Origin: Deinococcus budaensis
Lineage (GTDB): Bacteria > Deinococcota > Deinococci > Deinococcales > Deinococcaceae
DNA: 64,000 bases
Direction of reading: 5' to 3'
Assembly (NCBI RefSeq): GCF_014201885.1
Contig: NZ_JACHFN010000002.1
Span: 186,001-250,000 of the forward strand
Every line of letters starts with the position of its first letter. The first letter of the stretch is position 1. A program made the position numbers and the translations under genes. The notes under the pieces are model-generated. The model saw nothing but the letters and a program-made list of their open reading frames with translations. It was not told where the DNA came from and did no database searches. Below are positions 28,593 through 52,411 of this stretch, one piece after another.

Positions 28593-28598
28593 TAGACT
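28593..28598 (+). promoter_or_regulatory. -10 hexamer TAGACT of the FecR-CHASE2 operon
   Basis: TAGACT lies 6 nt before the ATG at 28605. A second TANNNT hexamer, TATGCT (28586-28591), overlaps the same stretch. GAGGTG directly precedes the ATG. Confidence 0.5.
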
Positions 28599-28604
28599 GA
28601 GGTG

Positions 28605-30200
28605 ATGAGAGCCGCTGTCCCGGGGCCGAGAGCCGCCCGCCCCGCCCCGCTGCCCCTGGGTCTGGCCCTCGCCGCGCTGCTCGTTGCCGGAGCTGGGGCG
28701 CGGGCGCAGACCTCGTCCGTCCAGACCCCGCAAACCACCCCGCTGCGGCTTCAGCAACTGCTGGGCCGCGCCGAGCGTCAAGAGGGCCTGACCTGGCGCC
28801 CGGTTTCCGGCAGCGGGCCAGTCACCCAGGGCCTGCGGACCGGCAACGGGCGGGCCTGGCTGAGCAGCGCGGGGGGCGGGCGCGCCGGATCGCTGCTGGT
28901 GGGCGCCTCGTCGCGCCTGCGGGTGTACCGGGGCGAGGCCGACTTGCAAGCCGGACAGTTCCTGCTGGCCGGGCCGCTGGCGGTGCATGTGCTGGGCAGC
29001 CACCTGGTGCTGGAGCCGGGAGCGCAGGCGCGGGTGGACCTGCCGCCCTCCAGCGCCGCGCCCCGGGTCGCCGTGCTGGAGGGCCGCGCCCGGCTGGCGC
29101 TGGGGCGGGTGACCAACCTGCAAGCCGGGCAACAGGTCGCCCTGCGCGGCGGGCAGGTCACGCCTTTCACGGGGGGCGACCCCTGGTACGCGGCGCAGTT
29201 CGTGGGGCTGGGACGGGTAACTGTGCAGGCCACCCGCGGGCCGGTATACGTGGCCCGCGCGTCGGGACGGCAGATCGTGGGGGTGGGGGCCGCGCTGGAG
29301 GCGGGCGAGCGGCTCCAGACCGGCGAAGGGGCCTGGGCCGAGATCCATTTTGCCGAGGGCGGCGATCTGCGGCTCCAGGCCAGCAGCGAGCTGGGCGTGC
29401 TGGGCATTCAGCGCACCGCGCGGGGCCGCGAGGTGACCTTGCAGCTCACGCGCGGCAGCGCCTGGAACGTGGCGCAGGGAGGCGCCTCCCTGGTGGGGTC
29501 CGCGCTGCGCGGCAGCGTCTTTCAGGTGGGCGCTGCGGGCCTGACGCAGACGTTCGGCGCCGCTCCCCTGGGCCGTCCGGCGAGCAGTCCGGCGGCGCCC
29601 TCCCCGGCACCCCGCCGCCCCGACCCGCCGCCCACCACGGGGGAGCCGCAGGTGCTGACGCTGCAACTTGCCGAGGTCGCCGGAGCGCAGCGCAACCTCA
29701 GCCTGGAGGCGACCAGCCTGCCGGGCGCGCGGGTCAGCGTGCGGGTGGGCCGCCGCAGCCTGCCGCTGACCGCCGTCGCCGGGCAGCCGGGGCGCTTCCG
29801 GCTGACCCCACCTGCCCCGGCGCTGCCGGAAGGCACCGCGTCCGTGCAGGTGCGGGCCGAGTGGCGCGGGCAGGTACGGACCCGCACGCTGCCGGTGGTC
29901 ATCGACCGCACCCCCCCGGCGCTGAGCAGGGTGCGGGCCGAGCGCAGCGGCCGGGTGCTGCTCCTGAGCGGCGAGGTGCGCGACGCGGGAACGGCGGCGA
30001 CCCGGGCCGGGCGCCTCGCGGTGACGGTGCGGCTGGGGGGCCAGACCCCGCCGGGGGCGAGCTTCACGCGCAGCCTGACGCTGGCCGCCAATGGCGCGGC
30101 CCAGCTGCGGGTGCCGCTGCCCACCCCCGCGCCGGGCACCCCGGTCCGGGTGACGGTGCGCGACGAGGCCGGAAACGAGACGTATGCGCTCCTCCCCTGA
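28605..30200 (+). CDS. Secreted FecR-domain protein
   Basis: A 531-residue protein with a long basic signal peptide (cleavage likely after GARAQ). Two FecR-type beta-helical units are visible: LRTGNGRAWLSSAGGGRAGSLLVGASSRLRVYRG with RVAVLEGRARLALGRVTNLQAGQQVAL, and later LEAGERLQTGEGAWAEIHFAEGGDLRLQASSELGVLGI. The C-terminal third (about 345-531) looks like Ig-like beta-sandwich repeats. FecR-domain proteins of this type often accompany CHASE2 signalling proteins and may present a ligand to them. Its last 17 bp overlap the CHASE2/GGDEF gene, which supports a joint pathway. Confidence 0.8.
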   Translation: MRAAVPGPRAARPAPLPLGLALAALLVAGAGARAQTSSVQTPQTTPLRLQQLLGRAERQEGLTWRPVSGSGPVTQGLRTGNGRAWLSSAGGGRAGSLLVGASSRLRVYRGEADLQAGQFLLAGPLAVHVLGSHLVLEPGAQARVDLPPSSAAPRVAVLEGRARLALGRVTNLQAGQQVALRGGQVTPFTGGDPWYAAQFVGLGRVTVQATRGPVYVARASGRQIVGVGAALEAGERLQTGEGAWAEIHFAEGGDLRLQASSELGVLGIQRTARGREVTLQLTRGSAWNVAQGGASLVGSALRGSVFQVGAAGLTQTFGAAPLGRPASSPAAPSPAPRRPDPPPTTGEPQVLTLQLAEVAGAQRNLSLEATSLPGARVSVRVGRRSLPLTAVAGQPGRFRLTPPAPALPEGTASVQVRAEWRGQVRTRTLPVVIDRTPPALSRVRAERSGRVLLLSGEVRDAGTAATRAGRLAVTVRLGGQTPPGASFTRSLTLAANGAAQLRVPLPTPAPGTPVRVTVRDEAGNETYALLP

Positions 30201-31644
30201 ACGCTCGCTCAGGCGGGTGATGGTGCCGGCCGCCGCGCTGCTGGCGCTGGGGCTGGGCCTGCTTCTTCCCGACAACAGCCGGTTGTGGGACAGCCTCAAC
30301 CGCGCGCTGCCCGCGCCCGCCGATCCCCGCGTGGTCGTGGTCGGCATCGACGACGCCTCGCTGCGCGACTATGGCCCCCTGTCCGGCTGGCCGCGCGACC
30401 TGTACGCGCAGGCCCTGCGCACCCTCGACGAGGCGGGCGTGCAGACGGTCGGCCTGGACGTGCGGCTCTCGGCGCTGGCGCGCACGCCCGAGCTGGCGGG
30501 GGTCTTTGCCCGGCCCAACGTGGTGCTGTCCAGCCCCCCCGGCGAGGTGCCGCGCCGCCTGAGCGGCCAGCGCACCGCGACCGGCGTGAGCGCCCTGAAT
30601 GCCGACTCCGGCGGGGTGGTGCGCCGCTTCCAGACCGCCTACCCGGACCCTGACGGCACCCTGCGCCCCAGCTTCGCCCGGCAACTCGCCCAGAGCGCGG
30701 GCCAAAACGTGCCGCTGGACACCACGCCCCGGCTGCTGCGGCAGGTGCGGCAGGATCCCTCGCGGCTGGGGGTGGTTCCCTTTCGAGACGTGGTCAACGG
30801 CAACGTGCGCTTCGGAGACCTCCAGGGCCGGGTGGTGTTGATCGGCCTCACGGCCTCCAGCCTGCCCGGCACCACCCGGCGCGGGCCTTCCGGCGAGGAG
30901 ACGCCGGGCGTGGTGCTTCAGGCGCGGGCGGTGTCCACCCTGCTGGGCGCGCCGCTGCTGAGCCTGCCGCTGTGGCTCACGGCGCTGCTGTGCGTGGCGG
31001 TCGCGGTGCTGGCGGTGCTGCTGCGGGGCTTGTGGGGCTTCGTGATCGCGCTGGGGGTGCTGGCCCTGTCGGTGCCGCTGTGGCAGCTCGGCGTGCTGTT
31101 TCCCGGCGTGACCGTCTCGGTCGCCGCGATTCTGGGCAGCGCCCTGGTCGCGCTGGAACGCTGGTGGACCCTGCGGAACATCGGCACCCGCGACCCCCTC
31201 ACCGGCTTCGGCAACCGCCTGGGCTTTACCCGCGCGGTCGAGCACCGCTGGCCGGGCCGGGGCGGGCGACCCATCGGCCTCCTGCTGGTGGACCTCAGCG
31301 GCTTCCGGCAGGTCAACGAGACCTACGGCCGCGCTGCCGGAGACGAGGTCTTGCGCGACCTGGCGGGCCGCCTTCAGGCCCACAAGCGCCGGGGCGATCT
31401 GGTCTTCCGCTGGGGTCCCGACGAGTTCGCGGTGCTGCTGGACAACGTCGGGCCAGCGGGCATCCAGACCATCAGCGAGGGCACGCAGCGGTCCCTCGCC
31501 GACCTCGGCTACCGCGATCTGCGCCTGCGCGCGAGCGTCGGCGCCGCCTCCACCGGCCCCGAGATCCACACCCCCAGCGAACTGATCGAGGCCGCCAGCC
31601 GCAGCCGCTACCGCATGAAGTACCAGCGCGAACAGGAGGCGTAG
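30184..31644 (+). CDS. CHASE2-GGDEF membrane protein with degenerate GGDEF site
   Basis: A 486-residue protein: an N-terminal membrane anchor (VMVPAAALLALGLGLLLP), an extracytoplasmic CHASE2 domain (about 40-255, VVVVGIDDASLRDYGPLSGWPRDLYAQAL), three closely spaced membrane helices (about 257-325) and a GGDEF domain (about 335-486, RDPLTGFGNRLGF). The active-site loop reads GPDEF (411-415) instead of GGDEF, and the ND position of the substrate pocket is NE (VNETYG). D370 of the metal site is kept. It may be a weak cyclase or a c-di-GMP/GTP sensor without activity. It is coupled to the FecR gene by a 17-bp overlap. Confidence 0.85.
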   Translation: MRSSPERSLRRVMVPAAALLALGLGLLLPDNSRLWDSLNRALPAPADPRVVVVGIDDASLRDYGPLSGWPRDLYAQALRTLDEAGVQTVGLDVRLSALARTPELAGVFARPNVVLSSPPGEVPRRLSGQRTATGVSALNADSGGVVRRFQTAYPDPDGTLRPSFARQLAQSAGQNVPLDTTPRLLRQVRQDPSRLGVVPFRDVVNGNVRFGDLQGRVVLIGLTASSLPGTTRRGPSGEETPGVVLQARAVSTLLGAPLLSLPLWLTALLCVAVAVLAVLLRGLWGFVIALGVLALSVPLWQLGVLFPGVTVSVAAILGSALVALERWWTLRNIGTRDPLTGFGNRLGFTRAVEHRWPGRGGRPIGLLLVDLSGFRQVNETYGRAAGDEVLRDLAGRLQAHKRRGDLVFRWGPDEFAVLLDNVGPAGIQTISEGTQRSLADLGYRDLRLRASVGAASTGPEIHTPSELIEAASRSRYRMKYQREQEA

Positions 31645-31664
31645 CGGGGAGAGGTCGCCGGGCC

Positions 31665-32264
31665 TCAGCGCGGCTGGTCGGACAGGGTCAGGGCCGGACG
31701 TGGGCCAGCGGTCGCGCCGATCAGGCTCACGCCCGGCCAAGCTGGTGGAGGGGGGTATGCCAGCGCGAGCCAGCTGGCATTTTTGCCCCACCGGACCTGA
31801 ACGTAAACGGAGGTCAGCACGGGCCGGGTACAGAACACGCCTTCCCGGCAGCGCCGCGTCTCCACGCCAAGCAGCTTGACCTGCCGGGGACCGAGCTGTC
31901 CGCTCTCACCGCGCCCAAGCGTGACCCGTTGGGCGTTCTGGTGGCTGCCAGAGGGCTGATCTGTCAGCGTCACCCTGGAAGAGACGCCCCCGGTCATGCC
32001 GGCCACGCCCACCCCACTCCAGCGGGGCAAGCGGTCTGGCGGGAACCGCAGGGTCAGCAGCGACGTCTGGGCGCCCTGCTGGACACGGACCCGGGCCACC
32101 ACGTCGGCGAGGCAGTCTTCTGTGGGGCCGCAGCGCCGGTCCTGCACCCCAAGGACCGTGATCTGGCGCGCCCCCAGCCGCCCGGTCTCCCCCTGACGCA
32201 GCGTGACCTGGGCGGCCTGGGCCAGCGGACTGAGCAGCAGGAGCAGGGAGACGAGGCGACGCAT
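31665..32264 (-). CDS. Secreted protein made of two tandem repeats
   Basis: A 199-residue protein with signal peptide MRRLVSLLLLLSPLAQAAQ and two copies of a domain of about 90-95 residues. Copy 1 begins VTLRQGETGRLGARQITVLG and copy 2 VTLGRGESGQLGPRQVKLLG; each then has a DRRC/TRRC pair of cysteines 6 residues apart (RRCGPTEDC, RRCREGVFC) and ends in TLTDQP / TLSDQP. An internal duplication of one extracytoplasmic domain is evident. No function recognised. TAACTT lies 6 nt before the ATG. It is convergent with the CHASE2/GGDEF gene. Confidence 0.65.
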   Translation of the reverse strand: MRRLVSLLLLLSPLAQAAQVTLRQGETGRLGARQITVLGVQDRRCGPTEDCLADVVARVRVQQGAQTSLLTLRFPPDRLPRWSGVGVAGMTGGVSSRVTLTDQPSGSHQNAQRVTLGRGESGQLGPRQVKLLGVETRRCREGVFCTRPVLTSVYVQVRWGKNASWLALAYPPPPAWPGVSLIGATAGPRPALTLSDQPR

Positions 32265-32270
32265 GCTTCA

Positions 32271-32276
32271 AAGTTA
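32271..32276 (-). promoter_or_regulatory. -10 hexamer TAACTT of the tandem-repeat secreted protein gene
   Basis: TAACTT on the minus strand, 6 nt before the ATG at 32264. Confidence 0.5.
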
Positions 32277-32347
32277 AGCCCGCCGAATGAGGCCGGGGCG
32301 ACGCGCTCCGTCTCCCGTCAATCCGTAAGCCCCGAGGCTGCGGAAAA

Positions 32348-32386
32348 CAGGCAGGGCCGCCCCATCCACCCGGGCGGCCCTGCCTG
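32348..32386 (-). terminator. Terminator of the nuo operon
   Basis: A perfect 15-bp stem (CAGGCAGGGCCGCCC with GGGCGGCCCTGCCTG, 9-nt loop), followed on the minus strand by TTTT. It lies 18 bp after the nuoN stop. Confidence 0.85.
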
Positions 32387-32403
32387 CCGTCTGTGCCTAC
32401 ACC

Positions 32404-37202
<4,799 letters not shown>

Positions 37203-37210
37203 GCGCAGAC

Positions 37211-37513
37211 TCAGCCTTTCAGGGTCGCGAGGTCGTCCACGTTGGTGGTCTCACGCTTGCGGAAGATGGCGACGATGATCGCGAGGCCGATGGCGACCTC
37301 GGCGGCGGCCAGCGTCATCACGATAAAGACGGCTGTCTGCCCGGCGAGGTCCCCCCACGACCGGGCAAAGGCCACCAGCGCGAGGTTGGCGGCATTCAGC
37401 ATCAGCTCGACACTGAGAAAGATCATGATCGCGGTGCGGCGGGTCAGCACGCCGATCATGCCGATGGCGAACAGCAGGCCCGAGAGGGCCAGGTAATAGG
37501 CGGTCGGAGCCAT
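37211..37513 (-). CDS. nuoK: NADH:quinone oxidoreductase subunit K
   Basis: A 100-residue, three-helix membrane subunit, exactly the usual size. The conserved membrane glutamates are present in [21 protein letters not shown] and [23 protein letters not shown]. Its ATG shares one base with the nuoJ stop (TAATG), so translation is coupled. Confidence 0.96.
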   Translation of the reverse strand: MAPTAYYLALSGLLFAIGMIGVLTRRTAIMIFLSVELMLNAANLALVAFARSWGDLAGQTAVFIVMTLAAAEVAIGLAIIVAIFRKRETTNVDDLATLKG

Positions 37514-38115
37514 TAGGCGCGCACCCTTTCTTCCTGAAGCTGGCCCTCGGGATACGGGCGGCCTTCGGGCGGCACGGGCAGGGCGATGCCCTCCGCGTCG
37601 GTCACGCCGTCGGGCTGCGCCGCAGGCCGCTTGACCAGCGCCACCGACCCCACGATGGCGACCAGCAGCAGGATGCTCACCGCCTCGAACGGCAGCAGGA
37701 AGCGGGTGAGCAGGGTCTCGCCCACCGCCCCCGCCGTGCCGCCCCGCAGCGCCGCCGCGCTCTCGGTCAGCGGCCGGGGGTCACGGTACGAGAAGGCGAT
37801 GATCGCCAGCGCGCCGGCCAGCACCACGCCCCCGATGCCCGCCAGCTCACGCACGAACGGCACCGGGTCGCGCCCGGTGATGGGCTGGTTGGCATTGAGC
37901 AGCATGATCACGAAGAGAAAGAGCACCAGAATCGCCCCGGCGTACACGATGACCTGGATGGCCGCCAGAAAGGACGCGCTGAGGCTGGCAAAAAGGCCCG
38001 CCACGCTCAGCAGGGTGCCCACCAGCCCCAGCGAGGCGTGGACCGCGTTCCGCGCCGTGATGGTGATGACCGCCCCCACCAGCGCCAGGGCGCCGAGAAT
38101 CATGAAGGCGATCAT
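37513..38115 (-). CDS. nuoJ: NADH:quinone oxidoreductase subunit J
   Basis: A 200-residue membrane subunit with five hydrophobic helices and a polar C-terminus. The [34 protein letters not shown] segment (TM3 pi-bulge region with YAGAI) is diagnostic. NuoJ helps form the central proton path beside the quinone chamber. A 61-bp spacer separates it from nuoI. Confidence 0.95.
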   Translation of the reverse strand: MIAFMILGALALVGAVITITARNAVHASLGLVGTLLSVAGLFASLSASFLAAIQVIVYAGAILVLFLFVIMLLNANQPITGRDPVPFVRELAGIGGVVLAGALAIIAFSYRDPRPLTESAAALRGGTAGAVGETLLTRFLLPFEAVSILLLVAIVGSVALVKRPAAQPDGVTDAEGIALPVPPEGRPYPEGQLQEERVRA

Positions 38116-38176
38116 GGCCGCCCCTGCGCGGCGGGAAGGGGGGCGGGGGGCGGGACACGGGGTTGGGTCTTCTGTC

Positions 38177-38716
38177 TCATGACGGGTACTCCACCCCCTC
38201 CAGTTCCTTGCGCGCTCCGCTTTCCACCCGGAAACCCAGGCGCACGGGCTTGCCGCTGCGGGCCGCCTCGCGCCGCTGGGGCAGCGAGCCGTCCACGCCG
38301 ACGAGCATGTCTTCTTTGCCGTACACGAAGTCGCGGTAGCGGTAGTCGGCCATCTCGAACTCGTTGCCCAGCACCACCGCGCCCGTCGGGCAGGCTTCCT
38401 CGCACATGCCGCAGAAGATGCAGCGCAGCATGTTGATCTCGTAGACCTTGGCGTAGCGCTCGCCGGGGCTGGTGGGGTTCAGGGGATCATTTTCGGCGGC
38501 CTCCACGTAGATCGCGTAGGCCGGGCAGGCGGCGGCGCACAGCGAGCAGCCGATGCACTTTTCCAGTCCGGTGCCGGGATGACGGGTCAGCACGTGGCGG
38601 CCCCGGAAACGCGGCTGGAGGGTCGCCCGCTCCTCGGGGTAACTCACGGTGACCGGCTTCTGAAAGAGCTTGCCGAGCGTGACGCCCATGCCCTTGGCGA
38701 TATCAAGAACGCTCAT
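38177..38716 (-). CDS. nuoI: NADH:quinone oxidoreductase subunit I
   Basis: A 179-residue peripheral subunit with two [4Fe-4S] ligand sets, [12 protein letters not shown] and [12 protein letters not shown] (clusters N6a and N6b), which pass electrons to NuoB. N-terminal amphipathic stretch [18 protein letters not shown]; the polar C-terminal tail ([11 protein letters not shown] onward) is as in Thermus/Deinococcus. The frame is open upstream, but family alignment places the start at this ATG. Confidence 0.95.
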   Translation of the reverse strand: MSVLDIAKGMGVTLGKLFQKPVTVSYPEERATLQPRFRGRHVLTRHPGTGLEKCIGCSLCAAACPAYAIYVEAAENDPLNPTSPGERYAKVYEINMLRCIFCGMCEEACPTGAVVLGNEFEMADYRYRDFVYGKEDMLVGVDGSLPQRREAARSGKPVRLGFRVESGARKELEGVEYPS

Positions 38717-38747
38717 AGGAAACCTCCAGGGAAGCGGGAGCGGCGCA

Positions 38748-43433
<4,686 letters not shown>

Positions 43434-43437
<4 letters not shown>

Positions 43438-44060
43438 GCTTGCCCTCCCGGGGTGGCCTGCTCCAGCGGGGTGAGGCCCGTGATGCTCGCGCCCACCCGC
43501 TCGCCGTTCGCCAGCATCTGCCGTCCGTCCTCGCGCACGGTGACGGGGACCGGGTTGTCGGGCTGCGGGGGCGTGTCGGCGCGCATCGCCGCGATCAGGC
43601 GGTCGCACTTCGACCGGGTCACCTGCTCGTAGTAGCCCTGGTCATTGATCTGCACGACGGGCGCGGTGCCGCACGACCCCAGGCACTCGACCTTCTGCAC
43701 GCTGAAGCGCCCGTCCGCGCTCACGTCGCCGGGCTGCACGTCGAGGGTGGAGACGAGGTGGTCCCACAGCTCGTCGCTGCCCGCCAGCGCGCACATCAAC
43801 GTCGAGCAGACCTGGAGGTGGTACCGGCCGGTCGGCAGGGTGTGGTAGGTGGAATAGAAGCTCATGACCGAGCGGACCTCGGTCGCGGTGGTGCCGCACA
43901 GCGCGGCGATCTCGGCCATCCGCGCCTCGGACACGAAGCCTTCCGCGTCCTGAACCTCGCGCAGCAGCGGCATCAGCGCGCTGCGGCGGCCCTGCGGCGA
44001 GTCCGGGTAGCGGGAGAAGAGGTCCGCGACGAGGGTGGATTTGTCTGCGAAGTAGCTCAA
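43434..44060 (-). CDS. nuoE: NADH:quinone oxidoreductase subunit E
   Basis: A 208-residue thioredoxin-like subunit carrying the [2Fe-2S] cluster N1a: [11 protein letters not shown] (C-x4-C) and CLGSCGTAP (C-x3-C). The start is a TTG at 44060: the sequence [19 protein letters not shown] begins where family members begin, AGGAG lies 11 nt upstream, and no ATG or GTG fits. The C-terminal tail (after about 165) is longer than in E. coli. The start lies 14 bp after the nuoD stop. Confidence 0.93.
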
Positions 44061-44074
44061 GGAAGCCAGCTCTC

Positions 44075-45286
<1,212 letters not shown>

Positions 45287-45325
45287 GGGTCCACCTCCAG
45301 GTCAGCCAGGTCAGCGCGTGGCGCC

Positions 45326-46000
45326 TCACTTCGGGCCGCCTTCCGGCATCACCGGGGGCACGCGGTCCTCGCCCTGGCCCCGGCGCAGCTCGCCGCGCCA
45401 GCCGGTCAGGCCCCGGCTCTGGCCGGTCAGCCCGGCGCGGAAGGTGGGCGGATCGAGAAAGCGCCCGTCCCGGAAGAGGGTCGGCGTCTCGCCCAGCGGG
45501 AAATCCTTGCGCAGGGGGTGGCCTTCCAGATCGTCGGGGGTCAGGATCTTGCGCAGGTCCGGGTGGTCCGTGAACACCACGCCCAGCAGGTCGTACACCT
45601 CGCGCTCCAGGTAGTTGGCGGCCTTCCACACCGGGTACAGGCTGTCCAGCGGTTGCGAGTCGTCCAGCCACACCCGCAGGAAGAGGCGGCGGTGGTCGTG
45701 CGGGTGGTAGACGTTGTGCAGCACGGCAAAGCGCGCGGGTCTGCGCTCGGGATAGGCGAGATAGTCCACGCCCACGGTGTCCATCAGCATGAAGCCGCGC
45801 TCGCGCAGCGCCCGGCCCACCTCACGCAGTCGTCCGGCAGGAACGACGGCGGTCGGCTCGGCGGCGTCGTCCTCCTCCAGCCCCAGTTCCGCAATCAGAG
45901 CGGTCACGTCGCGGGGGTCGCGCGGCGCGGTTCCAGCGGGCGCGGTGTCGGACGGCGGGGTCGTCACGACGATCCGGTCCGGCAGCGGCTCACCCGTCAT
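45326..46000 (-). CDS. nuoC: NADH:quinone oxidoreductase subunit C
   Basis: A 224-residue 30-kDa-type subunit: [31 protein letters not shown], then the hallmark [37 protein letters not shown]. It is separate from nuoD, not fused as in E. coli. The N-terminal extension (first 35 residues, Thr/Pro/Ala-rich) is poorly conserved. The ATG overlaps the nuoB stop by 4 bp (ATGA). Confidence 0.95.
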   Translation of the reverse strand: MTGEPLPDRIVVTTPPSDTAPAGTAPRDPRDVTALIAELGLEEDDAAEPTAVVPAGRLREVGRALRERGFMLMDTVGVDYLAYPERRPARFAVLHNVYHPHDHRRLFLRVWLDDSQPLDSLYPVWKAANYLEREVYDLLGVVFTDHPDLRKILTPDDLEGHPLRKDFPLGETPTLFRDGRFLDPPTFRAGLTGQSRGLTGWRGELRRGQGEDRVPPVMPEGGPK

Positions 46001-46533
46001 CTTGTCCACGCCTCCACCATCGGGAGCTGGTGGCCCAGTTGATCGAAGGCTTCGCCACGCACCTTTTTCTGAAGCTGCATGACCGCGTAGATCAGCGCCT
46101 CGGGCCGCGGCGGGCAGCCGGGCACGTAGATGTCCACCGGCACCACGTGGTCCACGTTCTGCACGATGGCGTAGTTGTTGAACATGCCGCCCGAGGAGGC
46201 GCACGCGCCCATCGAGATCACCCATTTGGGGTCGGGCATCTGGTCGTACACCCGGCGCATGACCGGGGCCATCTTCTTGGAGAGGCGCCCGGCGACGATC
46301 ATCACGTCGGCCTGCCGGGGGCTGGCGCGGAAGACCTCCGACCCGAAGCGGGCGAGGTCGTTGCGTCCGTTGGTGCTGCTCATCATCTCGATGGCGCAGC
46401 ACGCCAGCCCGAAGGTCGCGGGCCACAGGCTGTTGCTGCGGCCCCAGGCCACCAGTTTTTCCAGGCTGGAAAACAGGACGCCTTCGGATTCCAGTTCCTG
46501 CCAGTCGCGGTCGAACAGTTCTTTCAGGGCCAT
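45997..46533 (-). CDS. nuoB: NADH:quinone oxidoreductase subunit B
   Basis: A 178-residue subunit with the terminal [4Fe-4S] cluster N2. Ligands are the tandem cysteines in [11 protein letters not shown], a Cys in [14 protein letters not shown] and one in [12 protein letters not shown]. It donates electrons to quinone at the NuoB-NuoD interface. An 88-bp spacer with no frame separates it from nuoA; it may hold an internal signal, but none was recognised. Confidence 0.96.
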   Translation of the reverse strand: MALKELFDRDWQELESEGVLFSSLEKLVAWGRSNSLWPATFGLACCAIEMMSSTNGRNDLARFGSEVFRASPRQADVMIVAGRLSKKMAPVMRRVYDQMPDPKWVISMGACASSGGMFNNYAIVQNVDHVVPVDIYVPGCPPRPEALIYAVMQLQKKVRGEAFDQLGHQLPMVEAWTR

Positions 46534-46621
46534 AAGAAAGTCTCCGGAGCGTTTCGGGTGGCCGCAGGCTCGGGGGCGGCCCCTCGCCCTTCTTGACCAA
46601 GTGACGTAGGAGTACCTGCTC

Positions 46622-46963
<342 letters not shown>

Positions 46964-46981
46964 GAAATTCGCGTACTCGAT

Positions 46982-47311
46982 AGGAGTCTCCCTTCCGCCC
47001 GCTCCTCTTCTCCTCTGCTCGTGAAAAATCGCACGAAGTCATCGAAAAAAGAGAGTGGGCCTGACGAACTGAAACCTAAACCGACTTGTGGTACGCCTCA
47101 TGTTCTAGCACGAAAACCGCGTTCAGATCGTGCGCGAACCCCACGTGGCGGCCGGATGAGACGACGTTCGCGCGATCCGCAAACGGACGTTCAGAAACCT
47201 CAATTTCGCCCACCGCGCCACCCACCGAGGGGAGCTGCCGGTCTGCTCGCCCGGACGTTCGCGTTTCGGCCCCCGGAGCTTGCCGCTGGGACGCCTGGAG
47301 GCGACACTCCC
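46982..47311. other. Region between nuoA and the CRISPR array
   Basis: 330 bp that must hold the nuo operon promoter (minus strand) and probably the CRISPR leader (plus strand, left of the first repeat). No clear -35/-10 pair was found for nuo; the stretch from about 47020 to 47110 is AT-richer than its surroundings. On the minus strand 47076-47260 reads as an AT-richer coding-like frame ending in TAG (see findings). No recognised gene. Confidence 0.4.
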
Positions 47312-47698
47312 GTTGCAGCCTGCTTTCGGGTGGGCTGAGGATTGAAACCACCTCGGCAGCCGACCATTGCCGGGTGTCGGTGTTGCAGCCTCCTTTCGGG
47401 TGGGCTGAGGATTGAAACTGGCGCAGGCTGTCCGGCAGGGCATCGTTCGTGGTTGCAGCCTGCTTTCGGGTGGGCTGAGGATTGAAACCAGCATGGTCCC
47501 GTCTCCCTGGTCCGCGATGCCCTGTTGCAGCCTGCTTTCGGGTGGGCTGAGGATTGAAACTGGACCGGGACCGACACTGGACGCCCCACCCGCGTTGCAG
47601 CCTGCTTTCGGGTGGGCTGAGGATTGAAACAGCCTGGAGATGCCCGCTGTGGAGATCAGCGGTTGCAGCCTGCTTTCGGGTGGGCTGAGGATTGAAAC
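47312..47698 (+). CRISPR. CRISPR array, six 37-bp repeats and five spacers
   Basis: Repeats at 47312-47348, 47382-47418, 47452-47488, 47524-47560, 47594-47630 and 47662-47698. Each begins GTTGCAGCC and ends GAGGATTGAAAC. Five are identical; the second has C for G at repeat position 11. Spacers are 33, 33, 35, 33 and 31 bp and unrelated to each other. The ATTGAAAC end is the usual crRNA 5' tag of type I (and some III) systems, so transcription is inferred left to right with the leader on the left. No cas gene is in the window. The spacers resemble nothing else seen here. Confidence 0.97.
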
Positions 47699-47829
47699 GA
47701 CCGCGACGGCGACGGAGTGGCAGGCGAATGCCAGCTGCGGCACCCACTCACCAGCAGCGTGCCCGGATACGTCCCCGGTTGGCCCCAGTACGGCCCACAG
47801 GGAGGCAGGCTGCGCGGCTCGCTCCTCCC

Positions 47830-48981
<1,152 letters not shown>

Positions 48982-49064
48982 GAGGCTCCCGGGAGTCTAC
49001 CCCGGGGGCCGCGCGGCGGACGTGCGAAACACGTCGCAACGCCGCCCTGCCCCCCGGGCGGGGC

Positions 49065-51052
<1,988 letters not shown>

Positions 51053-51160
51053 GGACGTTTCACCTCTTTTGCGGGGTTCCGGAACGCGGTGGCGCGGCAC
51101 GCAGTGCGCGGGAGACAGGCTCACCGCGTCCCACGTACCGCGCGCACCGCGCCTGGGGGC

Positions 51161-52407
<1,247 letters not shown>

Positions 52408-52411
<4 letters not shown>

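Noticed and set aside
46534..46621. Insertion or small gene between nuoB and nuoA
   Set aside because: The 88-bp gap has no start-stop pair with a ribosome site and no repeat ends.
47699..47829. Extra degenerate CRISPR units to the right of repeat 6 or left of repeat 1
   Set aside because: No stretch on either side keeps GTTGCAGCC or ATTGAAAC at the expected spacing.
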